Origin: Lachnospiraceae bacterium G11
Lineage (GTDB): Bacteria > Bacillota > Clostridia > Lachnospirales > Lachnospiraceae
DNA length: 64,000 bases
NCBI GenBank assembly: GCA_900103495.1
Contig: FMWZ01000004.1
Span: 1 to 64,000, forward strand
Reading direction: 5' to 3'
Positions 7,666 to 15,524 of this stretch are shown piece by piece. The notes beneath the pieces are model-generated. The model did not search any database, was not told the origin of the DNA, and was given only the letters and a program-made list of their open reading frames with translations. Position numbers and translations under genes: made by a program. How positions within the stretch are numbered: the stretch's first letter is position 1; each line of letters opens with the position of its first letter.

Positions 7666-7704
7666 AAGACGGGGCGTCGACATTTGTTGTCGGCGCCCTG
7701 TCTT
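7666..7704 (+). terminator. Terminator hairpin after the chemoreceptor gene, hosting the next promoter
   Basis: AAGAC-GGGGCGTCGAC and GTCGGCGCCCT-GTCTT form a long GC-rich hairpin with a short weak T tract. Its 3' arm contains the -35 box (7687-7692) of the following response regulator promoter. Confidence 0.7.
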
Positions 7705-7715
7705 ATTGCTATAAT
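7687..7715 (+). promoter_or_regulatory. Promoter of the response regulator gene (leaderless transcript)
   Basis: A -35 TTGTCG (7687-7692) and perfect -10 TATAAT (7710-7715) are 17 bases apart. The start codon at 7723 is only eight bases beyond the -10, so transcription should begin at or next to the A of the ATG, giving a leaderless mRNA. Confidence 0.65.
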
Positions 7716-7722
7716 TGAAGGC

Positions 7723-8403
7723 ATGAAAATATTATTCCTTGAAGATGATCCCGCAATAGCCACGGGACTCGAATATTCACTTAAGAATGAAGGCTATGAA
7801 GTCAAATGGGTTTCAAAAGTTTCGGATGCCATGGCAGCCGTGAGTTCTGAGACCTTCGATCTTTGCATACTTGATATTAATCTTCCGGACGGAAACGGAT
7901 ATGAGGTATGTAAAGAAATAAAGAAGAACCTGGAGATTCCCGTCATTTTTCTGACTGCTTATGATGACGAGGTTAATGTTGTTATGGGCCTCGATTATGG
8001 CGCAGATGATTATATATCAAAGCCTTTCAGGGTAAGAGAGCTTATGGCCAGAATCAAAACCGTTATGCGCCGTTACAGCAGCGCAGGTGGAGAGGGCGTG
8101 ATAAAGATTGGAAACATCACAATAAACACAAAGCAGGCAAAGGTTCTTAAGGACGGAGTTGATGTAGAGCTAACTGCAGTTGAGTACAAACTTCTGCTGA
8201 TTCTTTTAAATAACAGAGGTGTAGTCCTCTCAAGGAACAAACTCCTTGAAAACATGTGGGACATTGAAGGTGACTTTGTAAACGACAATACACTTACGGT
8301 TTACATTAAGAGATTAAGGGATAAGATTGAAGAAGACTCAGCCAACCCTGCCATCGTTAAAACGGTAAGAGGACTGGGTTATATCATTGATAACGAGGAA
8401 TAG
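7723..8403 (+). CDS. OmpR-family response regulator
   Basis: The 226-aa protein has a receiver domain (residues 1-120) with acidic pocket LEDD near residue 7, phospho-acceptor Asp51 in CILDINLPDGNGY and the Lys of ISKPF, then a winged-helix DNA-binding domain ending KTVRGLGYII. It forms a two-component pair with the kinase two bases downstream and probably controls the ABC genes that follow. ATG 7723 (MKILFLEDD) is the natural family start; the longer frame from 7684 would begin inside the terminator and upstream of the promoter -10. Confidence 0.93.
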   Translation: MKILFLEDDPAIATGLEYSLKNEGYEVKWVSKVSDAMAAVSSETFDLCILDINLPDGNGYEVCKEIKKNLEIPVIFLTAYDDEVNVVMGLDYGADDYISKPFRVRELMARIKTVMRRYSSAGGEGVIKIGNITINTKQAKVLKDGVDVELTAVEYKLLLILLNNRGVVLSRNKLLENMWDIEGDFVNDNTLTVYIKRLRDKIEEDSANPAIVKTVRGLGYIIDNEE

Positions 8404-8405
8404 CT

Positions 8406-9263
8406 ATGTTTGGGAAACGCCGTAAAGAGCTGGAAGAGTTAAATGATTATCTCACAAGAATCCTCAGCGGAGAAACCACACTTCCTCCTCTTGAGAATGA
8501 GGAGGGTGAGCTGTCTATCTTAAGAAGCAATATTTATAAAGCGGTAGGCAGACTTATAAATGTGAAGGATTATGAGAAGGAAAGCAAGATAAACCTGGCA
8601 AATGCCCTGGCTGATATTACGCATCAGCTGAAAACTCCCCTCACATCGATAACGGTTATGAACGACCTTCTAAAGGATGAAACCGATGAAAAAAAGAGAC
8701 AGGAGTTTATTGCAATTCAAAGTGCCCAGATAGAGAAGATGAACTGGCTTGTTCAGAATCTTCTTAAGATATCAAAGATTGATGCAGGGTCTGTAACTTT
8801 GAAGCAGGAGAGGATTTCTCTTAAGGAACTTGTAAGCTTATCTCTTGAGCCTTTGCTGGTTCTTCTGGAGCTTAAGAAGATTAATGTAATTAATGAAGAG
8901 GGCAGCGTCTCGGATGCAGTGATTAACTGTGATAAAAAGTGGACTGCGGAAGCTCTTACTAACATAATGAAAAACTGTGCAGAACATATGGATGAAGGCG
9001 GAAGGCTTTCTGTTTCATATGAGGATAACAACATTTACTGTGCTGTAAAAATAGAAGATAACGGCTCCGGAATAGCGAAGGAAGATTTGCCTCACATATT
9101 TGAAAGGTTCTACAGAGGCAGGAATTCATCCGCCGACAGCGTGGGAATCGGACTTTCCCTGTCCAATACAATTATCGAGAAACAAAAGGGCGAGATACTG
9201 GTGGAAAGCGAAGTGGGAGAGGGCTCAGTTTTTACCATAAAGTTCTATAAAACGGTGATTTAG
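8406..9263 (+). CDS. Sensor histidine kinase without membrane segments
   Basis: The 285-aa kinase starts MFGKRRKELEELNDYLTRIL and goes almost directly into the dimerisation domain with phospho-acceptor His73 (DITHQLKTPLTSI). The ATPase domain follows, with an N box near NIMKNCAEH, DNGSGIAKEDLP, and GIGLSLSN. No hydrophobic helix or sensor domain is visible, whereas BceS-type kinases normally have two membrane helices. It is coupled to the response regulator and followed by an ABC transporter pair. It may receive its signal from the transporter; this is inference from Bce-type systems. Confidence 0.9.
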   Translation: MFGKRRKELEELNDYLTRILSGETTLPPLENEEGELSILRSNIYKAVGRLINVKDYEKESKINLANALADITHQLKTPLTSITVMNDLLKDETDEKKRQEFIAIQSAQIEKMNWLVQNLLKISKIDAGSVTLKQERISLKELVSLSLEPLLVLLELKKINVINEEGSVSDAVINCDKKWTAEALTNIMKNCAEHMDEGGRLSVSYEDNNIYCAVKIEDNGSGIAKEDLPHIFERFYRGRNSSADSVGIGLSLSNTIIEKQKGEILVESEVGEGSVFTIKFYKTVI

Positions 9264-9267
9264 TATT

Positions 9268-9283
9268 ATTACAAAATTGTAAT
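9268..9283. promoter_or_regulatory. Palindrome upstream of the ABC transporter pair, possible operator
   Basis: ATTACAA and TTGTAAT are perfect seven-base inverted arms around AA, five bases after the kinase stop codon and 72 bases before the ATPase gene. A related GTGTAAT lies at about 9300-9306. It is a plausible site for the response regulator; a -10 like TATAAA follows near 9328. Confidence 0.45.
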
Positions 9284-9354
9284 TTTTCTGTCACCGACGT
9301 GTAATGAGGAAAGATTATCCTTTTGGTATAAACTACTGAAAGGAAAGAAATAAA

Positions 9355-10035
9355 ATGAATATTTTAGAGATCAGAAATTTATGTAAAACATATGGACAAG
9401 GCGAGACAGAGGTCAAAGCTCTTGACAATATCTCCCTTGATGTAAAGCAGGGCGAGTTTGTTGCAATAATCGGTCCTTCGGGTTCGGGTAAATCAACTCT
9501 CATGCATATTCTTGGAGGCGTTGATATCCCCACTTCCGGAGAGGTGAAAATCGCAGGAACAGATATTACAAAGCTTAACGAAACCGCTCTTGCTATCTTC
9601 AGAAGAAGACAGATCGGTCTTATCTATCAGTTCTATAATTTGATTCCCATTCTTAATGTTGAGGAGAATATTACGCTTCCGATTCTCCTTGATAAGAAGA
9701 AACCCAATAAGAAGCTGCTTGATGATTTGATTGTAAGACTTGGTTTGGAAAAAAGGATTAAGCATCTCCCCAATCAGCTTTCAGGTGGACAGCAGCAGAG
9801 AGTTTCAATCGGAAGAGCACTTATTAACAATCCGGCGCTCCTTCTTGCCGATGAGCCTACAGGTAATCTCGACACCGAGAACACCAAGGAGATTATGGAA
9901 CTCCTTAGAAAATTTAACAGAGAAAACAAGCAGACCGTCATCATCATTACACATGATGAGAGAATTGCCAGAAGCGCAGACAGAGTTATTTCCATCGAAG
10001 ACGGCAAAATTGTGAGAGATGAGGTGAGAGCATAA
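9355..10035 (+). CDS. MacB/BceA-type ABC transporter ATP-binding protein
   Basis: The 226-aa ATPase shows Walker A GPSGSGKST, Q-loop YQFYNLIP, signature LSGGQQQRVSIGRAL, Walker B LLLADEPTGNLD and H-loop IITHDE, all typical of the LolD/MacB/BceA group. It is encoded in a TAATG overlap with its permease partner. The pair stands behind a two-component system, as in antimicrobial peptide detoxification modules; the actual substrate is unknown. Confidence 0.92.
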   Translation: MNILEIRNLCKTYGQGETEVKALDNISLDVKQGEFVAIIGPSGSGKSTLMHILGGVDIPTSGEVKIAGTDITKLNETALAIFRRRQIGLIYQFYNLIPILNVEENITLPILLDKKKPNKKLLDDLIVRLGLEKRIKHLPNQLSGGQQQRVSIGRALINNPALLLADEPTGNLDTENTKEIMELLRKFNRENKQTVIIITHDERIARSADRVISIEDGKIVRDEVRA

Positions 10036-12620
10036 TGAACATTATTCAGAAGCTAACACTAAGGCATCTCATGGAGAACAAAAAGAGAAGCTTTATCACA
10101 ATCCTGGGAATTGCTTTCTCAACTGCTCTTATTTCAGCTATTTTTATCGGATGTTTTTCATTCTTAAAGTTTATGGGTGATATGTCGGTGGAATCACTTG
10201 GAAACTATGAAGGAGTTTTCGAGGGCCCCACAAATGAACAGATTATACAGTTACAGAATGATGAGAGAATCGACAAGGTAGGAATCTATGTAAAGAACAT
10301 ACGCAATGCCGGATTCAAAATCGATCTGGACAGACCCGACAGATTCAGAGTCGGAAGTATCTGTTATGGAAACACGGATTATTTTTCACAGATGTTTGGC
10401 GATAAATATGAGGGAAAACTTCCCGAGAATTCCGATGAAATTGCCCTTGACTCAGATTTCTTAAAAGACAGAGGCCTTGATGTTAAAGTAGGTGACACCT
10501 TTACCTTTGAAGAGGGCGGACGTTTTATGGCCTCAAATGCCAACAGTAAGGACGACGGATATTTCTATGGGAAATATCGTCCCGATGAAGAGTTTCATTC
10601 CCAGGGCGAAAAAACATGTAAAGTTACTGCCATTATCACAGACAACCGAACAAAATCGAATTTTGACATGTTCAGAGGATTCGATGAACCCCGTGCAAAA
10701 GAAGATACTTTCGCATACATAAGTCTTAAGAAGGTCGACAGTACTTCAGCGGGTCAGCTTAACGATATAAAGGCCGTGTATGGCCTTGAGAAGCTTGATT
10801 ATAACGAGGAATACCTTTTATCCCTTCTTTGCTTTAAGGATATGGGCGAGAGCATATTCAAATTCTTTGGAGTATTCTTCATCGGACTTGGAGTAGTGGT
10901 TCTTGTTTCAATCGTGCTTATCTACAACTCAATTGCAATGTCACTTGCCGAGAAGGTCAAATACCTTGGAATGCTTGCAAGTGTGGGTGCAACCAAGGCA
11001 CAAAAGAGAGGCTCAATTTACTTTGAAGGTCTAATTCTTGCCATTATCGGAATTCCTTTGGGAATCCTTTTGGGAATAATAGGAAGCCATGTTACGCTAA
11101 ACTTCGTGGGTCCCAGATTGCTTGCAGCTGATGTGATCAGAGTTATGGACGGCGTAAGAGGAACAATTCCCCTTTACACTCCTGCATATGTTATCGCATC
11201 AATCGTATTAATTGCTGTTATTACTGTACTTTTTTCGTCAATGGTTCCGGCATATAAAGCCTCAAAGATTATGCCAGTGGATGCATTAAGACAGAGCAAT
11301 GAGATAAAGGTAAAGGCAAAGAAACTTAGAATCAATCCCTTGATTCGAATGATTTTCGGCTACGAGGGTGAGCTTGCATATAAGAATATAAAGAGAAACG
11401 GAAGAAAAGGAACTGTTATTACTTTTACAATCGGTGCTGCAATAGTTATGTTCCTTACAACCACATTTATCATTGAAGCAGCCGATAGGGCCAATCCTTT
11501 AGGCTTCGAGATTCCCTTTGATGTTGCGGTGACCTGCGGATATGATGATATAGACAGATTTAAGGATGCACTTTCTGATATCCCCGAGGTTAAAGAAGCT
11601 CACGCGACTGACTGTGTTGAATTCCATTATCAGAATGTGAAAAACAAAAAGAATTTCGTCCCGGCAAATAAGGACATCATTAATACGGACTATCTTACAG
11701 ATGATTACAAGTGGCTGTTTGATAAGCACGGAATAATAGATGCAATTTGTATAGAGGATGAAGATTTTACCAGAATTGCCTCTGATAACGGCTACGATGT
11801 TGAGGCGCTTTTGGATGGCGATTTAAAGGGATTACTTGTTGATACTTATTACTGCAAGCCTTCAAAGAAAAGAGTGTTCAATGACTCTATTATCGGTTCA
11901 AAACTTTACTATGATGACAGGGACAATCCCCCTATGGTTACCATCGCAGGAATTGTAAAGTATAATCCGGATGAATTTGCCTGCAGGGTGATGGGTAAGG
12001 AGAGCATAACAGTTTTAATTCCAAGATCTTCATTATTAAGAGCAAAGAATAAGGTTGCTCCGGATTCAGACCTTGTTGCAACGATAATGATCTGTACCGA
12101 CAACAACAAAGAGGTCGTTGAAAAGATATCGGATATCCTTGAATACGACGGATACGATCACGCATCCGTAACGGATGTTACAGGTGAAATGAAGTCCTCC
12201 GCAGCAGTTTTACTGATGCTTAAGACAATGATGTACGGCTTTACAATCCTTGTGTCGCTTATCGTCATTGCGAACCTTGTGAATTCCATTTCAACAGGAG
12301 TTCTTCTTCGCAGAAAGGAATTTGCAATGTATCGTTCCGTAGGAATGGAGGAAAAGGGATTTAAGAGCATGATGATTCTTGAAAGCTTCCTCTACGGAAT
12401 AAGGGGTGTGGTAATCGGGGTGCCGACTTCAGTGCTTCTGAGCTACATGGTTTATTTAAGGGCTGAGAATCGTAATCACGGTCCATTTGAAATTAACGTG
12501 CCCGTTTACGCAGGTGTAGTAGTTGCTGTTTTTGCCGTAGTAGGAATCAGCATGCTGTTATCCACCGCAAAGGTTAAGCATGACAATATCATCGAAGCTT
12601 TAAAGGATGATGTGTGCTAA
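10035..12620 (+). CDS. FtsX-type ABC transporter permease, two FtsX domains
   Basis: The 861-aa membrane protein begins with a membrane helix after a LRHLMENKKRS segment (residues about 18-40). A large extracellular region (about 45-275) follows, then three helices with LAEKVKYLGMLASVGATKAQK (first FtsX core), a second anchor helix near residue 460, a second extracellular region, and a last FtsX core with RRKEFAMYRSVGMEEKGFK. This is the layout of Vex/Bce-like and MacB-like exporters, but both extracellular parts are sizeable. Start overlaps the ATPase stop. Likely exports or senses a cell-envelope-active compound. Confidence 0.88.
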   Translation: MNIIQKLTLRHLMENKKRSFITILGIAFSTALISAIFIGCFSFLKFMGDMSVESLGNYEGVFEGPTNEQIIQLQNDERIDKVGIYVKNIRNAGFKIDLDRPDRFRVGSICYGNTDYFSQMFGDKYEGKLPENSDEIALDSDFLKDRGLDVKVGDTFTFEEGGRFMASNANSKDDGYFYGKYRPDEEFHSQGEKTCKVTAIITDNRTKSNFDMFRGFDEPRAKEDTFAYISLKKVDSTSAGQLNDIKAVYGLEKLDYNEEYLLSLLCFKDMGESIFKFFGVFFIGLGVVVLVSIVLIYNSIAMSLAEKVKYLGMLASVGATKAQKRGSIYFEGLILAIIGIPLGILLGIIGSHVTLNFVGPRLLAADVIRVMDGVRGTIPLYTPAYVIASIVLIAVITVLFSSMVPAYKASKIMPVDALRQSNEIKVKAKKLRINPLIRMIFGYEGELAYKNIKRNGRKGTVITFTIGAAIVMFLTTTFIIEAADRANPLGFEIPFDVAVTCGYDDIDRFKDALSDIPEVKEAHATDCVEFHYQNVKNKKNFVPANKDIINTDYLTDDYKWLFDKHGIIDAICIEDEDFTRIASDNGYDVEALLDGDLKGLLVDTYYCKPSKKRVFNDSIIGSKLYYDDRDNPPMVTIAGIVKYNPDEFACRVMGKESITVLIPRSSLLRAKNKVAPDSDLVATIMICTDNNKEVVEKISDILEYDGYDHASVTDVTGEMKSSAAVLLMLKTMMYGFTILVSLIVIANLVNSISTGVLLRRKEFAMYRSVGMEEKGFKSMMILESFLYGIRGVVIGVPTSVLLSYMVYLRAENRNHGPFEINVPVYAGVVVAVFAVVGISMLLSTAKVKHDNIIEALKDDVC

Positions 12621-12642
12621 AAAAATATAATTAACAGATGCT

Positions 12643-12694
12643 TTGACACCAAAATAATGGTAGTATTGAATATGTGGAGATTTCCACTACCATT
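12643..12694 (+). promoter_or_regulatory. Promoter and inverted repeat before the sugar ABC operon
   Basis: A -35 TTGACA (12643-12648) and weak -10 TTGAAT (12666-12671) are 17 bases apart. The nine-base arms AATGGTAGT (12656-12664) and ACTACCATT (12686-12694) form a perfect inverted repeat spanning the -10 and initial transcribed region, with a smaller alternative hairpin (GTGGA/TCCAC) inside. It looks like an operator or an RNA hairpin near the 5' end. No regulator gene is adjacent. Confidence 0.55.
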
Positions 12695-12713
12695 GAATTT
12701 TCGGGGGACAGCC

Positions 12714-13808
12714 ATGAAAATTGTATTAAAGCATCTTACCAAGAGATTTCCCAACAGGAATAAGAAAATTAAAGAGGACGTTATTGCCGTCAATGACTTT
12801 GATTTCACAATTCCTGACGGGAAATTTATTGGTTTATTGGGACCTTCCGGCTGCGGAAAGAGTACAGCCCTCAATCTTATCTGTGGACTTGAGAAGCCTA
12901 CGGAGGGCCAGATATTCTTCGGAGATACCGATGTGACAAATGTAGCCGTTGAGGAGAGAGGTGTGGGCCTTGTATTCCAGAACTATGCCCTTTATCCTCA
13001 TCTTACGGTTTATGAGAATATTAAATTCCCTCTTGGAAACTTAAGAGGAGAGAACAAGCTCACCAAGGAAGAGATGGATAAGCGTGTGAGAGAAGCTGCC
13101 AAACTTGTACAGATTGACGGCCTTCTTGAGAGGCGCCCCAACGAGATGTCCGGCGGACAGCAGCAGCGAGTTGCCATAGCAAGGGCTCTTGTGAAAAATC
13201 CGAAAGTTCTCCTTCTTGATGAGCCTTTATCAAATCTGGATGCGAGACTTAGACTTCAGACCAGAGAAGAGCTTAAGAGAATCCAGCTTGAAACCGGAAT
13301 CACCACCGTGTTTGTAACCCATGATCAGGAGGAGGCCATGAGTATCTCTGACGTTATTGTGGTTATGAAGGACGGCGTTTTGCAGCAGATGGGTGAGCCC
13401 CAGGAAATCTATGATGAACCTGCCAATCTTTTTGTAGCATGCTTCCTTGGAACTCCTCAGATAAATGTGTTTGACGGAAGAATTGAAAACGGGAAGGTTT
13501 ATATAGGAGATGCCGCCGTTTTGGACGCACCGGGCAAAGAGGACATGGAAGTATCGGTGGCTATAAGACCCGAAGGCTTCATCCTTGATAAGGAGGGGGC
13601 TCTTGAATGCGATTTCGTTAACCGGGAAGTAATGGGAAGAGATACCAGCTTCGTTGCTACGCATCCCGCTTTTAACGGAGTTAATATAAGAGCTATTATT
13701 CCCTCGGAAGAGAACTATGATGTATCAGACGGCAAGGTAAGATTTACCCTTAAACCCGGCAAAGTAAGACTCTTTGACAAGACAACGACAGAGAGGGTGA
13801 AACTATGA
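12714..13808 (+). CDS. Sugar ABC transporter ATP-binding protein (MalK/UgpC/MsmK type)
   Basis: The 364-aa ATPase shows Walker A GPSGCGKST, Q-loop FQNYALYPHLTV, signature MSGGQQQRVAIARAL, Walker B LLLDEPLSNLDA and H-loop VTHDQEEA. A C-terminal regulatory TOBE-like domain (from about residue 235) is typical of carbohydrate CUT1 ATPases. ATG 12714 follows GGGGGA; the longer frame from 12657 lies inside the promoter and inverted repeat. It overlaps the first permease by four bases. Sugar substrate cannot be read from the sequence. Confidence 0.92.
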   Translation: MKIVLKHLTKRFPNRNKKIKEDVIAVNDFDFTIPDGKFIGLLGPSGCGKSTALNLICGLEKPTEGQIFFGDTDVTNVAVEERGVGLVFQNYALYPHLTVYENIKFPLGNLRGENKLTKEEMDKRVREAAKLVQIDGLLERRPNEMSGGQQQRVAIARALVKNPKVLLLDEPLSNLDARLRLQTREELKRIQLETGITTVFVTHDQEEAMSISDVIVVMKDGVLQQMGEPQEIYDEPANLFVACFLGTPQINVFDGRIENGKVYIGDAAVLDAPGKEDMEVSVAIRPEGFILDKEGALECDFVNREVMGRDTSFVATHPAFNGVNIRAIIPSEENYDVSDGKVRFTLKPGKVRLFDKTTTERVKL

Positions 13809-14695
13809 AGAAGAGTATTACACCCTGGCTGTGCCTTTTGCCTGCCATAGCTTTCCTTGGAGTTTTTATGGTTTATCCTTTGGTGGATGTTGTGGTTTAT
13901 TCCTTTGAGGAAGGCTATAACTTTGCATCCGGAAGTTTCTGGGGGACAGGATTTTATAACTTCTCCTATGTTCTTCATGACCCTTTCTTTATTCAGGCTC
14001 TGAAGAACACCTTTATAATTGTTATCATTACGGTTCCTCTGTCTACGGGAATCGCTCTTCTTATTTCTCTGGGACTCAGCAATATCAAGGCCCTCAGGGA
14101 TTTATTCCAGACAGTATACTTTCTGCCTTACGTGACAAACACCCTGGCAGTTGGTCTGGTTTTCATGATTCTGTTTAAAAAGACCGCTTATTCAGACGGC
14201 CTTGTTTCCCTGCTTATACAACTTTTCGGAGGTCCCTCCGTGGACTTTATAGACGGACCTTACTGGGCCAAGATGTTTGTAATGTGTTTCTATACAATCT
14301 GGGTTGTAATGCCTTTTAAGATTCTTATTCTTACAAGCGCTTTGGCTTCCGTGGATCCCGTATATTACAAGGCAGCTCAGGTGGATGCCACCCCAAAGTG
14401 GAGAGTATTCTTTAAGATTACACTGCCCATGATTTCCCCTATGGTTTTCTATCTGGTAATCACCGGATTTATCGGGGCGTTTAAAGCTTATTCGGATGAG
14501 GTTGCACTGTTTGGCACCAACCTTAATGCAGCGGGAATGAACACCATTGTAGGCTATGTTTACGACATGCTTTACGGCAACAGCGGAGGATATCCTTCCT
14601 ACGCGTCGGCCGCAGCTTTGATTCTATTTGCCATTGTATTTACCATAACCACCATTAACCTTATGGTAAGCAGAAAGACTGTGTACTATCAATGA
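13805..14695 (+). CDS. Sugar ABC transporter permease (UgpA/MalF type)
   Basis: The 296-aa protein has an N-terminal helix (LCLLPAIAFLGVFMVYPLVDVVVYS), several further membrane segments and the EAA loop around YYKAAQVDATPKWRVFFKITLP, which docks the ATPase. It overlaps both neighbours by four bases (ATGA), so the operon is translationally coupled. It forms the channel with the following permease. Confidence 0.92.
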   Translation: MKKSITPWLCLLPAIAFLGVFMVYPLVDVVVYSFEEGYNFASGSFWGTGFYNFSYVLHDPFFIQALKNTFIIVIITVPLSTGIALLISLGLSNIKALRDLFQTVYFLPYVTNTLAVGLVFMILFKKTAYSDGLVSLLIQLFGGPSVDFIDGPYWAKMFVMCFYTIWVVMPFKILILTSALASVDPVYYKAAQVDATPKWRVFFKITLPMISPMVFYLVITGFIGAFKAYSDEVALFGTNLNAAGMNTIVGYVYDMLYGNSGGYPSYASAAALILFAIVFTITTINLMVSRKTVYYQ

Positions 14696-15522
14696 AGACG
14701 AAAGCAGGAAGAATTGTTAATTACATATTGTTATCCCTGTGGGGACTGATTGTGCTTTTCCCTTTCTACTGGATGATTCTTACTTCAGTTAAAGGGTATG
14801 GCGCTTACAACTCTGAGTATGTTCCAAAGTTCTTCACTTTAAGCCCCACCATGGAGAACTATATTACAGCCTTTACGGCAGTACCTTTGGCAAAGTATTT
14901 CCTTAATACATTTATTTTCACTGTCATTACGACCCTTCTTATGATGGTGGTGGTAATACTTTCAGCCTTTGCTTTTGCAAGACTTTCATTTAAGGGAAAG
15001 GACCTGGTTTTCTCTCTTTTCCTTTCACTTATGATGATTCCCAATGAGCTGGTTATTATCACCAACTTTGTAACAATTACGGATCTGAACTTAAGGAATA
15101 CCTTCATGGGACTGGTGTTACCCTCTGTAACTTCAGTGTTTTATATTTATCTTTTGAAAGAAAACTTTGAGCAGATTCCAGAGAACCTTTATAAAGCTGC
15201 CAAGGTAGACGGCACCTCTGATTTCGGATATCTCATCAAAGTAATGCTGCCCATATCAAAGCCCACAATTGTTACCATAACCATCTTAAAGGTTATTGAG
15301 TGCTGGAACTCCTATGTGTGGCCCAGACTTATTACCGATGACCAGAATTACTTCCTGGTTTCAAACGGTATTCAGGAAATCAGAGAGAACGGTTTCGGAA
15401 GAGAGAATGTTCCTGCCATGATGGCTGCGGTAGTGGTTATCTCCGTACCTTTGGTTGTGATTTTCCTTATATTCAGACATAAGATTATGGATGGCGTAGC
15501 CAGGGGCGGTACAAAGGGATGA
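14692..15522 (+). CDS. Sugar ABC transporter permease (UgpE/MalG type)
   Basis: The 276-aa protein has six likely membrane helices, starts with an LSLWGLIVLFPFYWMILTS segment and shows the EAA motif NLYKAAKVDGTSDFGYLIKVMLP. Family and order match the second permease of CUT1 importers. It overlaps the upstream permease and, at its stop, the first ATG of the binding-protein frame. Confidence 0.92.
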   Translation: MKTKAGRIVNYILLSLWGLIVLFPFYWMILTSVKGYGAYNSEYVPKFFTLSPTMENYITAFTAVPLAKYFLNTFIFTVITTLLMMVVVILSAFAFARLSFKGKDLVFSLFLSLMMIPNELVIITNFVTITDLNLRNTFMGLVLPSVTSVFYIYLLKENFEQIPENLYKAAKVDGTSDFGYLIKVMLPISKPTIVTITILKVIECWNSYVWPRLITDDQNYFLVSNGIQEIRENGFGRENVPAMMAAVVVISVPLVVIFLIFRHKIMDGVARGGTKG

Positions 15523-15524
15523 TT

